Shown here: in pieces, positions 1-5,424 of the stretch
Layout: every line of letters starts with the position of its first letter
Position numbering within the stretch: the stretch's first letter is position 1
Assembly (NCBI GenBank): GCA_030681635.1
Contig: JAUXRT010000085.1
Coordinates: 1 to 5,424, forward strand
Direction: 5' to 3'
Source of the DNA: Reyranella sp.
GTDB lineage: Bacteria; Pseudomonadota; Alphaproteobacteria; Reyranellales; Reyranellaceae
DNA length: 5,424 nt
Program-made: the position numbers and the translations under genes
Notes under the pieces: generated by a model
What the model was told of the DNA's origin: nothing
Databases searched by the model: none
What the model saw: only the letters and a program-made list of their open reading frames with translations

Positions 1-343
1 CAGCGCGGTGGCTCATGGCATGCATGCCGAAGTCCTCGAAGGCGATCTTCTCCATCTCGCGATAGGCGGGATGGTAGTCGATCCAGTCCTCGTCGCGGCC
101 GAATCGGTCGCGCGGCTGCAGCACCGGCGGGTGCTTGTCGGCCGTCATGGCGAGGTCGTCGAGCCGCCCGCCGGCGAGTGCGCCCAGCCGGTCGAAGTGC
201 GGCGTCATTGCGGCGCGCAGGCCGGGCTCCAAGTGGAGAGACATCAGGTCCTGGAACTGCCGGTCGATGGCGTAAAAATTCTGGCCGTGCGCGTCGTTGG
301 CGATGTGGTGCGCGCCGTGCGGCAGGTGCGGCATGTCGGGCAT
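1..343 (-). CDS. Acyl-CoA dehydrogenase family protein, N-terminal part (3' end beyond the window)
   Basis: The first 114 residues are present. The protein starts MPDMPHLPHGAHH and contains the stretch HPPVLQPRDRFGRDEDW followed by DYHPAYREME. A segment of this form (His-Pro-Pro-x-Leu, then Asp-Arg-Phe/Tyr-Gly, then His-Pro-Ala-Tyr) is typical of the N-terminal region of AidB-like acyl-CoA dehydrogenase family flavoproteins. The catalytic and FAD-binding parts lie outside the window. The ATG at 343 is preferred because AAAGGAG (351-357, read on the minus strand) lies 7 bases upstream; a second in-frame ATG at 334 lacks such a site. The start is 12 bases from the sirtuin stop codon, so the two genes are probably cotranscribed. 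Family members oxidise acyl-CoA thioesters or, in AidB, take part in the alkylation response; which applies here cannot be decided from this fragment. No signal peptide is seen, so it should be cytoplasmic. Confidence 0.8.
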   Translation of the reverse strand, partial: MPDMPHLPHGAHHIANDAHGQNFYAIDRQFQDLMSLHLEPGLRAAMTPHFDRLGALAGGRLDDLAMTADKHPPVLQPRDRFGRDEDWIDYHPAYREMEKIAFEDFGMHAMSHRA

Positions 344-350
344 CGGGTTT

Positions 351-357
351 CTCCTTT
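351..357 (-). promoter_or_regulatory. Ribosome binding site of the acyl-CoA dehydrogenase gene, overlapping the sirtuin stop codon
   Basis: Read on the minus strand this is AAAGGAG, 7 bases before the ATG at 343. Its first two bases are the last two bases of the sirtuin TAA (356-358). The overlap fixes the start choice and suggests that ribosomes ending on the sirtuin could reinitiate on the next gene. Confidence 0.75.
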
Positions 358-1087
358 AGAGGGCGGCGCCGGCCAGGATGCGTTCGACGTAGGCCGGCAC
401 GATCCGGGTCGCGGGGCCGTAGATATGCTCGCCGAAGAGCGGCTGGTTCTCGGTCGGTTCGAGATTGAGCTCGACGGTGCGGACGTGGGCGCGACGGCGG
501 ACGTGTAACACGAAACCCGCGGCCGGATAGACCTGGGCGGAGGTCCCGATGGCGATGAACAGGCCGCACCGTCCGAGGGCGGCGTAGATCTCGTCGAGGC
601 GCATCGGCTCCTCGCCGAACCAGACGATATTGGGCCGCAGCTCGCCCACCGCCCGGCAATTCAGGCACACCGAGTCGACCGACAGGTCGGCATCGGACGG
701 GGAGACCGTGCCGCACCTCATGCAGCGCACCTCGCCCTCGCGGCCGTGCATGTGGATCACGTTCTTCGATCCCGCCATCTCGTGCAGCAGGTCGATGTTC
801 TGGGTCACGATCGTGACGTCGCCGCCGTATTCGGCTTCCAGGCGGGCCAGCGCCTCGTGGGCGGCGTTGGGCACGATCCGGGCTGCGCGGAACAGGCCGC
901 GCGCCTCGTTGTAGAAGTCGAGCACCTTCTTCTTGTCGCGGTGCCAGCCGTCCAGGGTGGCGACGTCCTCGAGGTTGACCCGGTTCCACAGCCCGTCGGG
1001 GTCGCGGAAGGTATCGATGCCGCTTTCCTTGGAGATGCCTGCCCCGGTCAGTACCACGATGCCGGGTGGGCCATAGTCCTGATGCAT
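356..1087 (-). CDS. cobB: Sir2-family NAD-dependent protein deacylase (CobB-type sirtuin)
   Basis: A 243-residue protein, the usual size of a bacterial sirtuin, predicted cytoplasmic. Sirtuins remove acyl groups from protein lysines using NAD and release O-acyl-ADP-ribose and nicotinamide. Visible motifs in order are GAGIS (15-19) and TFRDPDGLW (26-34) of the NAD-binding pocket, TQNID (95-99), the catalytic histidine H114 in HMHG, four zinc cysteines C122/C125 and C141/C144, GTS (181-183) and NLEP (208-211). The segment FYNEARGLF (58-66) aligns without gaps to the E. coli CobB segment FYNARRRQL: tyrosine 59 is kept but the arginine three residues later, which binds succinyl groups in CobB and SIRT5, is alanine 62, with an arginine only at 63. 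The ATG at 1087 puts the first motif at the usual distance from the N terminus, although no clear ribosome binding site precedes it. It is the first gene of a likely operon with the acyl-CoA dehydrogenase and is divergent from the phosphatase gene. Confidence 0.95.
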   Translation of the reverse strand: MHQDYGPPGIVVLTGAGISKESGIDTFRDPDGLWNRVNLEDVATLDGWHRDKKKVLDFYNEARGLFRAARIVPNAAHEALARLEAEYGGDVTIVTQNIDLLHEMAGSKNVIHMHGREGEVRCMRCGTVSPSDADLSVDSVCLNCRAVGELRPNIVWFGEEPMRLDEIYAALGRCGLFIAIGTSAQVYPAAGFVLHVRRRAHVRTVELNLEPTENQPLFGEHIYGPATRIVPAYVERILAGAAL

Positions 1088-1097
1088 GTTGCGAAAT

Positions 1098-1112
1098 CTA
1101 GCGCCGTGCTAG
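1098..1112. repeat. Short inverted repeat in the spacer between the divergent sirtuin and phosphatase genes
   Basis: CTAGC (1098-1102) and GCTAG (1108-1112) form a perfect 5-base inverted repeat around a 5-base centre, inside the 35-base spacer 1088-1122. A weak -10-like hexamer TAGATT for the minus strand lies at 1095-1100, touching the left arm. The position would suit an operator for both genes, but arms this short can arise by chance, so support is weak. Confidence 0.25.
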
Positions 1113-1122
1113 GGTGGCGACC

Positions 1123-1608
1123 ATGGCCATCAAGGTCCTCTTTGTCTGCACTGCGAACCTGTGCCGCTCGCCCATGGCCGAGGGCGTGTTTCGTACCCTG
1201 GCTGAACGGGCGGGCCTGGCCGACGCGTTCGAGATCGATTCGGCCGGGACGTCCGAGGCCCATGTCGGCAAGCCGCCGGTGCCCGATGCGATCGACGTCG
1301 CGGCGCGCCGCGGCTACGACATCACCTACGTTCGCGCGCGCCAGGTCACGAGCGACGACATCGCCCATTTCGACTATCCGCTGGCGATGGACAGCAGCCA
1401 TCTCGTGGCGATGCGCTGGCTGGCGCCGCGCGCGCTGGTCGGCAAGCCCCGGATGTTCCTGAGTTTCGCGCCGCCGATGGGGGTCATCGACGTGCTCGAT
1501 CCGATCGGCGGGCCGAAGGCCGAGTTCGAACGCGCCCTCAGCCTCATCGAGGCCGGCTGCAAGGGCCTGCTCGAGCGGCTGAAGCCTCAGGTCAAAAAGG
1601 CCATTTGA
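1123..1608 (+). CDS. Low-molecular-weight protein tyrosine phosphatase family protein
   Basis: A 161-residue cytoplasmic protein, the normal length for the family, which hydrolyses phosphotyrosine or related phosphomonoesters through a cysteinyl-phosphate intermediate. The signature loop is at the N terminus: VLFVCTANLCRSP, with the nucleophile C9 and phosphate-binding R15 in the CX5R arrangement followed by S16. SAGT (40-43), the AMD segment of FDYPLAMDSSHL, and a C-terminal DVLDP carrying the probable general acid D126 are all in the expected order. The usual family form of the last motif is DPY or DPF; here it is DPI, so the aromatic residue next to the active site is missing. The ATG at 1123 is preferred, with AGGG at 1111-1114 eight bases upstream; a GTG at 1114 in the same frame would add three residues but would use up that site. 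It is divergent from the sirtuin, and its last 17 bases overlap the end of the convergent downstream gene. It could act on tyrosine-phosphorylated proteins or, as in the arsenate reductase branch, on arsenate; nothing nearby supports arsenic resistance. Confidence 0.93.
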   Translation: MAIKVLFVCTANLCRSPMAEGVFRTLAERAGLADAFEIDSAGTSEAHVGKPPVPDAIDVAARRGYDITYVRARQVTSDDIAHFDYPLAMDSSHLVAMRWLAPRALVGKPRMFLSFAPPMGVIDVLDPIGGPKAEFERALSLIEAGCKGLLERLKPQVKKAI

Positions 1609-3745
1609 GTCCGAGCTCGCTAAAACGGTTCAGCACGTTGAAGGTGAGCCGCGACACGTCGTTGTCGAACTTGTTGTGGGGCAGGCTGCCGCAATAGGTG
1701 ATCGAGCCCGTCGAGAACACCGCACCCCCCTTGGGCTTCTCGATGTAGGTCATGTCGGCGCGGATCAGCTGCTCCAGTGTCTGGCCCGGAATGGTGGTGG
1801 CGAAGCCCAGCCGTTCCTCATGGACGACGACGAAGTTCTTGCGGTCGTGGCCTTCCGAAGAGGCCAGCACCACGGCGTTGAGCGGACTGCCGAGGCGATG
1901 GTCGAGCCGGTCGAGCTCGAAGCCCGCGGCGCCGCCGCCCGAGAAGCCGTAGCCGCCGAACAGTTCGTCCTTCACGCCCTCGAAGACCCAGGCATGGGTG
2001 TTGTCGCGCGCCGCCGATGACTGGCGGTAGGAGTCGCCGACGAACGTGCCCTGGCTCGAGAAGCCGATGCCGCACAGGAGGTTGGGCGGCCGGTCTGAGC
2101 GCCGCCACAGCCCGCCATAGGCGCCGTCGAAGGAGTGGTAATATTCGCCGGGCTCGGCCGCCCAGGTGCGGATGCCGCCCTCGGTGCGCCGCACTTCGAT
2201 GGCCCCAGGCACTTTCTTCGACAGCGCCACCCGCCAGTAGAAGCCGTTGCCGCCGAGATACATCAGCCGTCCGCCGGTCTCGGTGTAGGTCTGCAGCGCG
2301 TCGAGCGTGCCGCTGGTGTGATACTCGGGGTGCGAGCCGGTCAGCACCACCTTGTACGAGGCCAGGATTTCCACGCCCTTTTCCTCGAGGTCGTGGTCGG
2401 TGACGACGTCGAAGGCCACGCCCATGCGGTCGAGCCAGCCGGTGAGATGCGTGTCGGCCGGCAGATGCCGCAGGCCCGAGCCCGCGGCATCATTGAAGCT
2501 CAGGAAATTCGGCCGCCAGGTGATCAATGGCCGGAGGTGCGAGGAGTAGGCCACGCCCGAACCGTCGCGGTGATGGTTGTAGGTCGAGAGGCCGTAGTCC
2601 TTGTGGTCGTCGGGATTGTGCGGATAGGCCTTCCAGTCGGCGACGCGCGCGCGGAAGCCATCGTCGAACGCCCCGCGCGAAAAGTTGCTGTAGACCTGGT
2701 AGGTGAAGGTCGAGGCGAGGTAGCAGACCTTGGCCTGCGGCTTGCCGACCTGGGGCCGCACGAAGAAGGGAATGACGTCGCGGTGCGTGCCGCAGGAGAG
2801 CTGCATGCCGTAGACGCCGCTGCGCATCTCCTTCGGGATGGTGAAGCTGAAGTCGTCCGCCCAGCCGCAGTCGTGCAGGTCGTCGTCGTGGAAATGGATG
2901 GCGGCGTACTGATGCGGCGCGCGGCGCCAGTCGCGCTCGGCGCCGGTCCACGCCGCGCCCTTCATGGCGCGGGTCGGCAGGTTGATCAGTTTTCCGTGCA
3001 GCCCGTTGGGGCCGGTGTCCTCGATCTCCATCGACTCACCACGGCGGGCGAAGTCCCAGGCGGCGACGCCGGTGATCGCCGGTGCCTCGATCTTGCCGTT
3101 GAAGCAGCGCTGGGCAGGACGGTCCTTGGCCGCCTCGGCGCCGATCAGGATCGGCTGGGCGGCGTCGAGCGCCAGCGGCGCCGGCACCGTCATCTGCGCC
3201 TCGCCCTCGTCGTCGACGGCGTGGGCGCGCTTCAGCGGCTGCTGGCCGACGTGCAACGTGCCGGTCACGGGGTCCGCGCTCGCCCAGACGCGATACCAGA
3301 TGCGCCCGCGCAGCGGCTTGCCGACGACGACCCGCGCGCCGCCGATTTCAAGCGCCATGCCGTCGGGCGTGAGCACCAGCGCGAAGCCCGCGCCCGATTC
3401 GGGATCGCGGCGCGACAGCACGGTTTGTGGTCCGTCCGTGGGCAGCGTCGGCCAGATCAGCGCTTCCATGCCGAGGGTCGCGGGCAGCTTCACGGCCGTG
3501 GCCCCGTCGACCCGCGCATAGGAGCCGGGCCAGGCACGCTGCTCACGCGAGGCGAAACGGCCGTCGAAAAGATCGGACATGTCATCCAGCTTGGCCGGCG
3601 GTCCGCCGGGGTTGGGATCGCCGCGCACGATCTTCACCAGCATGGCGTGGTACGGGCCCGGCCCTGCACTGGAAATCTTGAAGGCGATCTTTTCGCCGCT
3701 CCGTACCGAGATGCGGTCGGCGTAGCCGATCAGCGGTGCTGTCAC
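1592..3745 (-). CDS. N,N-dimethylformamidase large-subunit family protein (amide hydrolase candidate)
   Basis: A 717-residue protein without signal peptide or membrane segment, close to the roughly 760 residues of DMFase large subunits. DMFase hydrolyses N,N-dimethylformamide to formate and dimethylamine at a mononuclear iron held by two tyrosines and one glutamate. Visible parts: a beta-rich N terminus starting TAPLIGYADRISVRSGEKI; a LamG/concanavalin-like region (about 85-235, around EALIWPTLPTDGPQT); an Ig-like strand segment (about 295-331) ending IPFFVRP; and a C-terminal glutamine-amidotransferase-like domain from about 340. There TYQVYSNF (Y349, Y352), STYNHHRDGSG (Y389) and GSHPEY (H472, E474) match the family's iron-site regions, followed by GGRLMYLGGNGFYW (491-504). 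Which of Y349 and Y352 binds iron is uncertain. The GTG start at 3745 is chosen because GGGGGAG lies 6 bases upstream; the frame stays open for 50 more codons, but that extension has no family character and crosses the divergent gene. No small subunit is encoded next to it. The substrate may well not be dimethylformamide. Confidence 0.88.
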   Translation of the reverse strand: MTAPLIGYADRISVRSGEKIAFKISSAGPGPYHAMLVKIVRGDPNPGGPPAKLDDMSDLFDGRFASREQRAWPGSYARVDGATAVKLPATLGMEALIWPTLPTDGPQTVLSRRDPESGAGFALVLTPDGMALEIGGARVVVGKPLRGRIWYRVWASADPVTGTLHVGQQPLKRAHAVDDEGEAQMTVPAPLALDAAQPILIGAEAAKDRPAQRCFNGKIEAPAITGVAAWDFARRGESMEIEDTGPNGLHGKLINLPTRAMKGAAWTGAERDWRRAPHQYAAIHFHDDDLHDCGWADDFSFTIPKEMRSGVYGMQLSCGTHRDVIPFFVRPQVGKPQAKVCYLASTFTYQVYSNFSRGAFDDGFRARVADWKAYPHNPDDHKDYGLSTYNHHRDGSGVAYSSHLRPLITWRPNFLSFNDAAGSGLRHLPADTHLTGWLDRMGVAFDVVTDHDLEEKGVEILASYKVVLTGSHPEYHTSGTLDALQTYTETGGRLMYLGGNGFYWRVALSKKVPGAIEVRRTEGGIRTWAAEPGEYYHSFDGAYGGLWRRSDRPPNLLCGIGFSSQGTFVGDSYRQSSAARDNTHAWVFEGVKDELFGGYGFSGGGAAGFELDRLDHRLGSPLNAVVLASSEGHDRKNFVVVHEERLGFATTIPGQTLEQLIRADMTYIEKPKGGAVFSTGSITYCGSLPHNKFDNDVSRLTFNVLNRFSELGLKWPF

Positions 3746-3747
3746 GT

Positions 3748-3775
3748 TTGTCTCCCCCTCGTCGGGCGATATAGT
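3748..3775 (+). promoter_or_regulatory. Candidate promoter of the binding-protein/hydrolase operon
   Basis: A -35-like TTGTCT (3748-3753, four of six consensus positions) and a -10-like TATAGT (3770-3775, five of six) are separated by 16 bases. Transcription would start near 3782, just ahead of the ribosome binding site at 3787-3793, giving a very short leader. On the other strand TATATC (3768-3773) could be a weaker -10 for the divergent gene. This is motif matching only. Confidence 0.45.
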
Positions 3776-3782
3776 CGCCCGA
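3762..3782. promoter_or_regulatory. Perfect 8-base inverted repeat, candidate operator shared by two divergent operons
   Basis: TCGGGCGA (3762-3769) and TCGCCCGA (3775-3782) are exact reverse complements around the 5-base centre TATAG. The element lies in the 54-base spacer between the dimethylformamidase-like gene and the binding-protein gene, and its right half overlaps the -10 box TATAGT. This layout suits a dimeric repressor blocking transcription in both directions. No regulator gene is in the window. A transcribed hairpin is less likely, because transcription from this promoter would begin at its downstream edge. Confidence 0.5.
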
Positions 3783-3786
3783 ACCC

Positions 3787-3793
3787 AGGGAGG
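3787..3793 (+). promoter_or_regulatory. Strong ribosome binding site of the binding-protein gene
   Basis: AGGGAGG ends 6 bases before the ATG at 3800 and closely matches the anti-Shine-Dalgarno complement. It marks 3800 as the true start and shows that the frame open upstream of it is not coding. Confidence 0.8.
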
Positions 3794-3799
3794 AACGCC

Positions 3800-4816
3800 A
3801 TGACCAAGATGATCCGCCGCCGCACCGCGATTGCGGCGACACTCGCGGCCGGGGCGCTCACCGCGCCGATGCTGGCGCGGCACGGCTGGGCCCAAAGTGC
3901 CGGTGCGAGCGCCTATCCCGGCGGCAAGACCGTGCGCGTCGTCGTGCCCTTCGCGCCCGGTGGCACCACCGACATCCTGGGCCGTGTCGTGGCCCAGATC
4001 CTGACCGAATCGATGGGCGGCACCTTCGTGGTCGACAACAAGACCGGGGCCGGCGGCAATGTCGGCGCCGAGCTCGTGGCCAAGTCGGCCCCCGACGGCA
4101 TGACGTTGTTGCTAGGCACCGTCGGCACCGCCGTCACCAACCAGTATCTCTACAAGACCATGCCCTACGACAGCGTGAAGAGCTTCGCGCCGGTGGCGCT
4201 GGTCGGCGAAGTGGCCAACGTGCTGGCCGTTCATCCGAGCTTCCCGGCCAAATCGCTCAAGGAGTTCGTCGCCTACTGCAAGGCGCAGGGACCCAACAAG
4301 GTGAGCTACGGTTCGCCGGCCGTCGGCGGCACCGGCCATCTGGCGATGGAATATCTGTCCAGCCTGGCCGGCATCAAGCTCGAGCATGTCGTCTATCGCG
4401 GCTCCTCGCTGGTCATGAAGGACCTGCTCGCGGGCCACATCCTCACGACCATGGACAACCTGCCGCCCTATCTGCAGCACATCCAGTCGGGCGCGTTGCG
4501 CGCACTGGGCGTCAGCTCGGCCAAGCGCTGGTTCGCGGCACCCGACGTGCCGACCATCGCCGAGCAGGGTTTTACGGGCTTTGACGCCGCGCCCTGGTGG
4601 TACGTCGCGGCGCCGGCCGGCACGCCGCCCGAGATCGTGAGCCGGCTGAGCGCCGAGATCGTGAAGGGCACCAAGTCCGAGGCGGTGATCAAGAAGATCC
4701 GCGATGCCGGCGCGTCGGAGCTGTCCGGCGGCGCCGAGGCGCTGACCAAGCATATGGTGGCCGAGAACGCCAAGTGGAAGAAGGTGATCGAGGCGGCCAA
4801 GCTGGAGCCGCAGTGA
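3800..4816 (+). CDS. Bug/TctC-family periplasmic solute-binding protein
   Basis: A 338-residue exported protein of the usual family length. These proteins capture carboxylates and similar small organic compounds in the periplasm, sometimes for a tripartite tricarboxylate transporter (TctABC). The N terminus MTKMIRRRTAIAATLAAGAL is a signal peptide: an arginine run, a hydrophobic core and a probable cleavage after GWA (residue 31) or ASA (residue 38). The RRR run makes Tat export possible, though the Tat consensus is incomplete. The mature part has the family hallmark VVPFAPGGTTDILGR (48-62), whose loop and aspartate D58 contact ligand carboxylates in solved Bug proteins. The GAGGNVGAE and SPDG-like APDG segments and the late DVPTIAEQG segment are also typical. 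The gene overlaps the next one by 4 bases. No TctA or TctB membrane gene is visible, so it may be an orphan receptor or use a permease encoded elsewhere. Confidence 0.95.
   Translation: MTKMIRRRTAIAATLAAGALTAPMLARHGWAQSAGASAYPGGKTVRVVVPFAPGGTTDILGRVVAQILTESMGGTFVVDNKTGAGGNVGAELVAKSAPDGMTLLLGTVGTAVTNQYLYKTMPYDSVKSFAPVALVGEVANVLAVHPSFPAKSLKEFVAYCKAQGPNKVSYGSPAVGGTGHLAMEYLSSLAGIKLEHVVYRGSSLVMKDLLAGHILTTMDNLPPYLQHIQSGALRALGVSSAKRWFAAPDVPTIAEQGFTGFDAAPWWYVAAPAGTPPEIVSRLSAEIVKGTKSEAVIKKIRDAGASELSGGAEALTKHMVAENAKWKKVIEAAKLEPQ
4804..4807 (+). promoter_or_regulatory. Ribosome binding site for the hydrolase, inside the binding-protein gene
   Basis: GGAG lies 5 bases before the GTG at 4813, within the last codons of the binding-protein gene. 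With the GTGA start/stop overlap it supports 4813 as the start and coupled translation. Confidence 0.55.
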
Positions 4817-5424
4817 CGCGCGACGCGCCCAGGGGGCCGCGCGGCGCGCTCAGGGGAAAGATCCAGACCGTCCTCGGGCCGATCGCGCCCGAGGCGCTGG
4901 GGCGGACGCTGATGCACGAGCACGTGCTTTGCGACATCCGCCCGCCCGCGACGCGCGGCGACAACGACCTCGGGCCCGAGATCACGCTGGAGAATGTCTG
5001 GCAGATCAACCACGGCCACGGACTCAAGCGGGCCGGCCGCAAGTACATGCTCGATCTCGAGGACATCGCCACCCGCGAGGTCCGCATGATGAAGCACGAC
5101 GGCGGCGACGCCATCGTCGAGCTCACCTGCGGCGGCCTCTCGCCCGATCCCAGGGGGCTGCAGCGGATCGCCGCCGGCACCGGCGTGCACCTGATCATGG
5201 GCTGCGGCTACTACGTCAACGACTACCAGGATCCGAAGAACCACGGCCGCACGGTCGACGATTTCGCGGCCGAAATGATCGGCCAGATCCTGGACGGCGC
5301 CTGGGGCACGGACATTCGCGCCGGCATGATCGGCGAGATCGGCTGCCAGGCGCCGTGGACCGACCTCGAGAAGAAAGTGATGAAGGCCGCCCTGATCGCT
5401 GCCGCCGCGACCGGCGCGGCGATC
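4813..5424 (+). CDS. Phosphotriesterase-family metal-dependent hydrolase (amidohydrolase superfamily), N-terminal part
   Basis: The first 204 residues are present; the frame runs open past the right edge, and family members are about 320-360 residues. No signal peptide is seen, so it should be cytoplasmic. After a short Arg/Gly-rich leader comes KIQTVLGPIAPEALGRTLMH, with the metal-binding His-x-His pair H35/H37 in TLMHEHVLCD, the family signature. The bridging metal ligand position falls in AGMIGEIGC: it is glutamate (E175), as in E. coli Php, rather than the carboxylated lysine of phosphotriesterase itself. Downstream histidines and the final aspartate lie outside the window. GTG at 4813 overlaps the preceding TGA by 4 bases and has GGAG 5 bases upstream; no better ATG lies before the HxH motif. 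Family members are mostly lactonases or esterases, some phosphotriesterases. Coupling to a solute-binding protein suggests a catabolic role on an imported compound or its derivative. Confidence 0.88.
   Translation, partial: MTRDAPRGPRGALRGKIQTVLGPIAPEALGRTLMHEHVLCDIRPPATRGDNDLGPEITLENVWQINHGHGLKRAGRKYMLDLEDIATREVRMMKHDGGDAIVELTCGGLSPDPRGLQRIAAGTGVHLIMGCGYYVNDYQDPKNHGRTVDDFAAEMIGQILDGAWGTDIRAGMIGEIGCQAPWTDLEKKVMKAALIAAAATGAAI

Noticed and set aside
8..508. A plus-strand open frame of 166 codons.
   Set aside because: It is antisense to the acyl-CoA dehydrogenase and sirtuin genes, both clearly recognisable, and shows no motif of its own.
1089..1122. Plus-strand promoter for the phosphatase with TTGCGA as a -35 box.
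   Set aside because: No acceptable -10 hexamer lies at the right distance; the nearest candidates fall on the ribosome binding site.
1048..1401. A minus-strand open frame of 117 codons crossing the sirtuin/phosphatase spacer.
   Set aside because: It overlaps the start of the sirtuin in another frame and lies antisense to the phosphatase signature; no independent support.
1592..1640. Possible bidirectional terminator at the convergent gene ends.
   Set aside because: Only short palindromic bits such as GAGCTC are present, with no stable stem followed by a T run on either strand.
2135..3799. A plus-strand frame open for 555 codons upstream of, and in frame with, the binding-protein gene, which would make an 893-residue fusion.
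   Set aside because: It is antisense to the dimethylformamidase-like gene, its translation has no family features and is rich in Arg, Val, Gly and Ala as expected of the opposite strand of GC-rich coding DNA, and the binding protein has its own strong ribosome binding site and signal peptide at 3800.
3746..3895. A 50-residue N-terminal extension of the dimethylformamidase-like protein upstream of the GTG at 3745.
   Set aside because: The extension is low-complexity Arg/Gly-rich sequence without family similarity, crosses the divergent promoter and covers the start of the binding-protein gene; the GTG at 3745 has a good ribosome binding site and begins with family-like sequence.
4468..5244. 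A minus-strand open frame of 258 codons under the binding-protein and hydrolase genes.
   Set aside because: It spans the junction of two recognisable genes on the other strand, has no recognisable domain, and looks like a reverse-strand shadow of GC-rich codons.

Overview
The window is GC-rich, densely packed bacterial DNA with six protein-coding genes (four complete, two cut by the window edges) and almost no intergenic space. The codon style, a Bug/TctC-type periplasmic binding protein and a set of catabolic enzymes point to a soil or water proteobacterium, most likely an alphaproteobacterium. That placement is inference from style and gene content, not from a marker gene.

Left part (1-1087, minus strand): a sirtuin (CobB/Sir2) gene is followed 12 bases later by the start of an acyl-CoA dehydrogenase gene (AidB-like side of the family), which runs off the left edge. 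The ribosome binding site of the second gene overlaps the stop codon of the first, so they look like one operon. The sirtuin keeps its NAD and zinc motifs but has alanine where E. coli CobB has the acyl-selecting arginine.

Middle (1088-1608, plus strand): a low-molecular-weight protein tyrosine phosphatase gene is transcribed divergently from the sirtuin across a 35-base spacer. Its 3' end overlaps the 3' end of the next gene by 17 bases, tail to tail.

Right part (1592-5424): a large minus-strand gene encodes a protein of the N,N-dimethylformamidase large-subunit family, with the His-x-Glu and Tyr positions expected for the unusual tyrosine/carboxylate iron site. No small subunit is encoded in the window. 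Across a 54-base spacer, two plus-strand genes run the other way: an exported Bug/TctC-type solute-binding protein, then, with a 4-base GTGA overlap, a phosphotriesterase-family metal hydrolase that runs off the right edge. The spacer holds a perfect 8-base inverted repeat overlapping a good -10 box, a plausible single operator for both transcription units.

The best reading of the right part is a small uptake-and-hydrolysis module: a periplasmic protein captures an organic acid or amide-like compound, and two cytoplasmic metal-dependent hydrolases (one amidase-like, one of the lactonase/esterase type) process it or its products. The substrate cannot be read from the sequence. No RNA genes, insertion sequences, CRISPR arrays or convincing terminators were seen, and there is no gene-free stretch above 60 bases.
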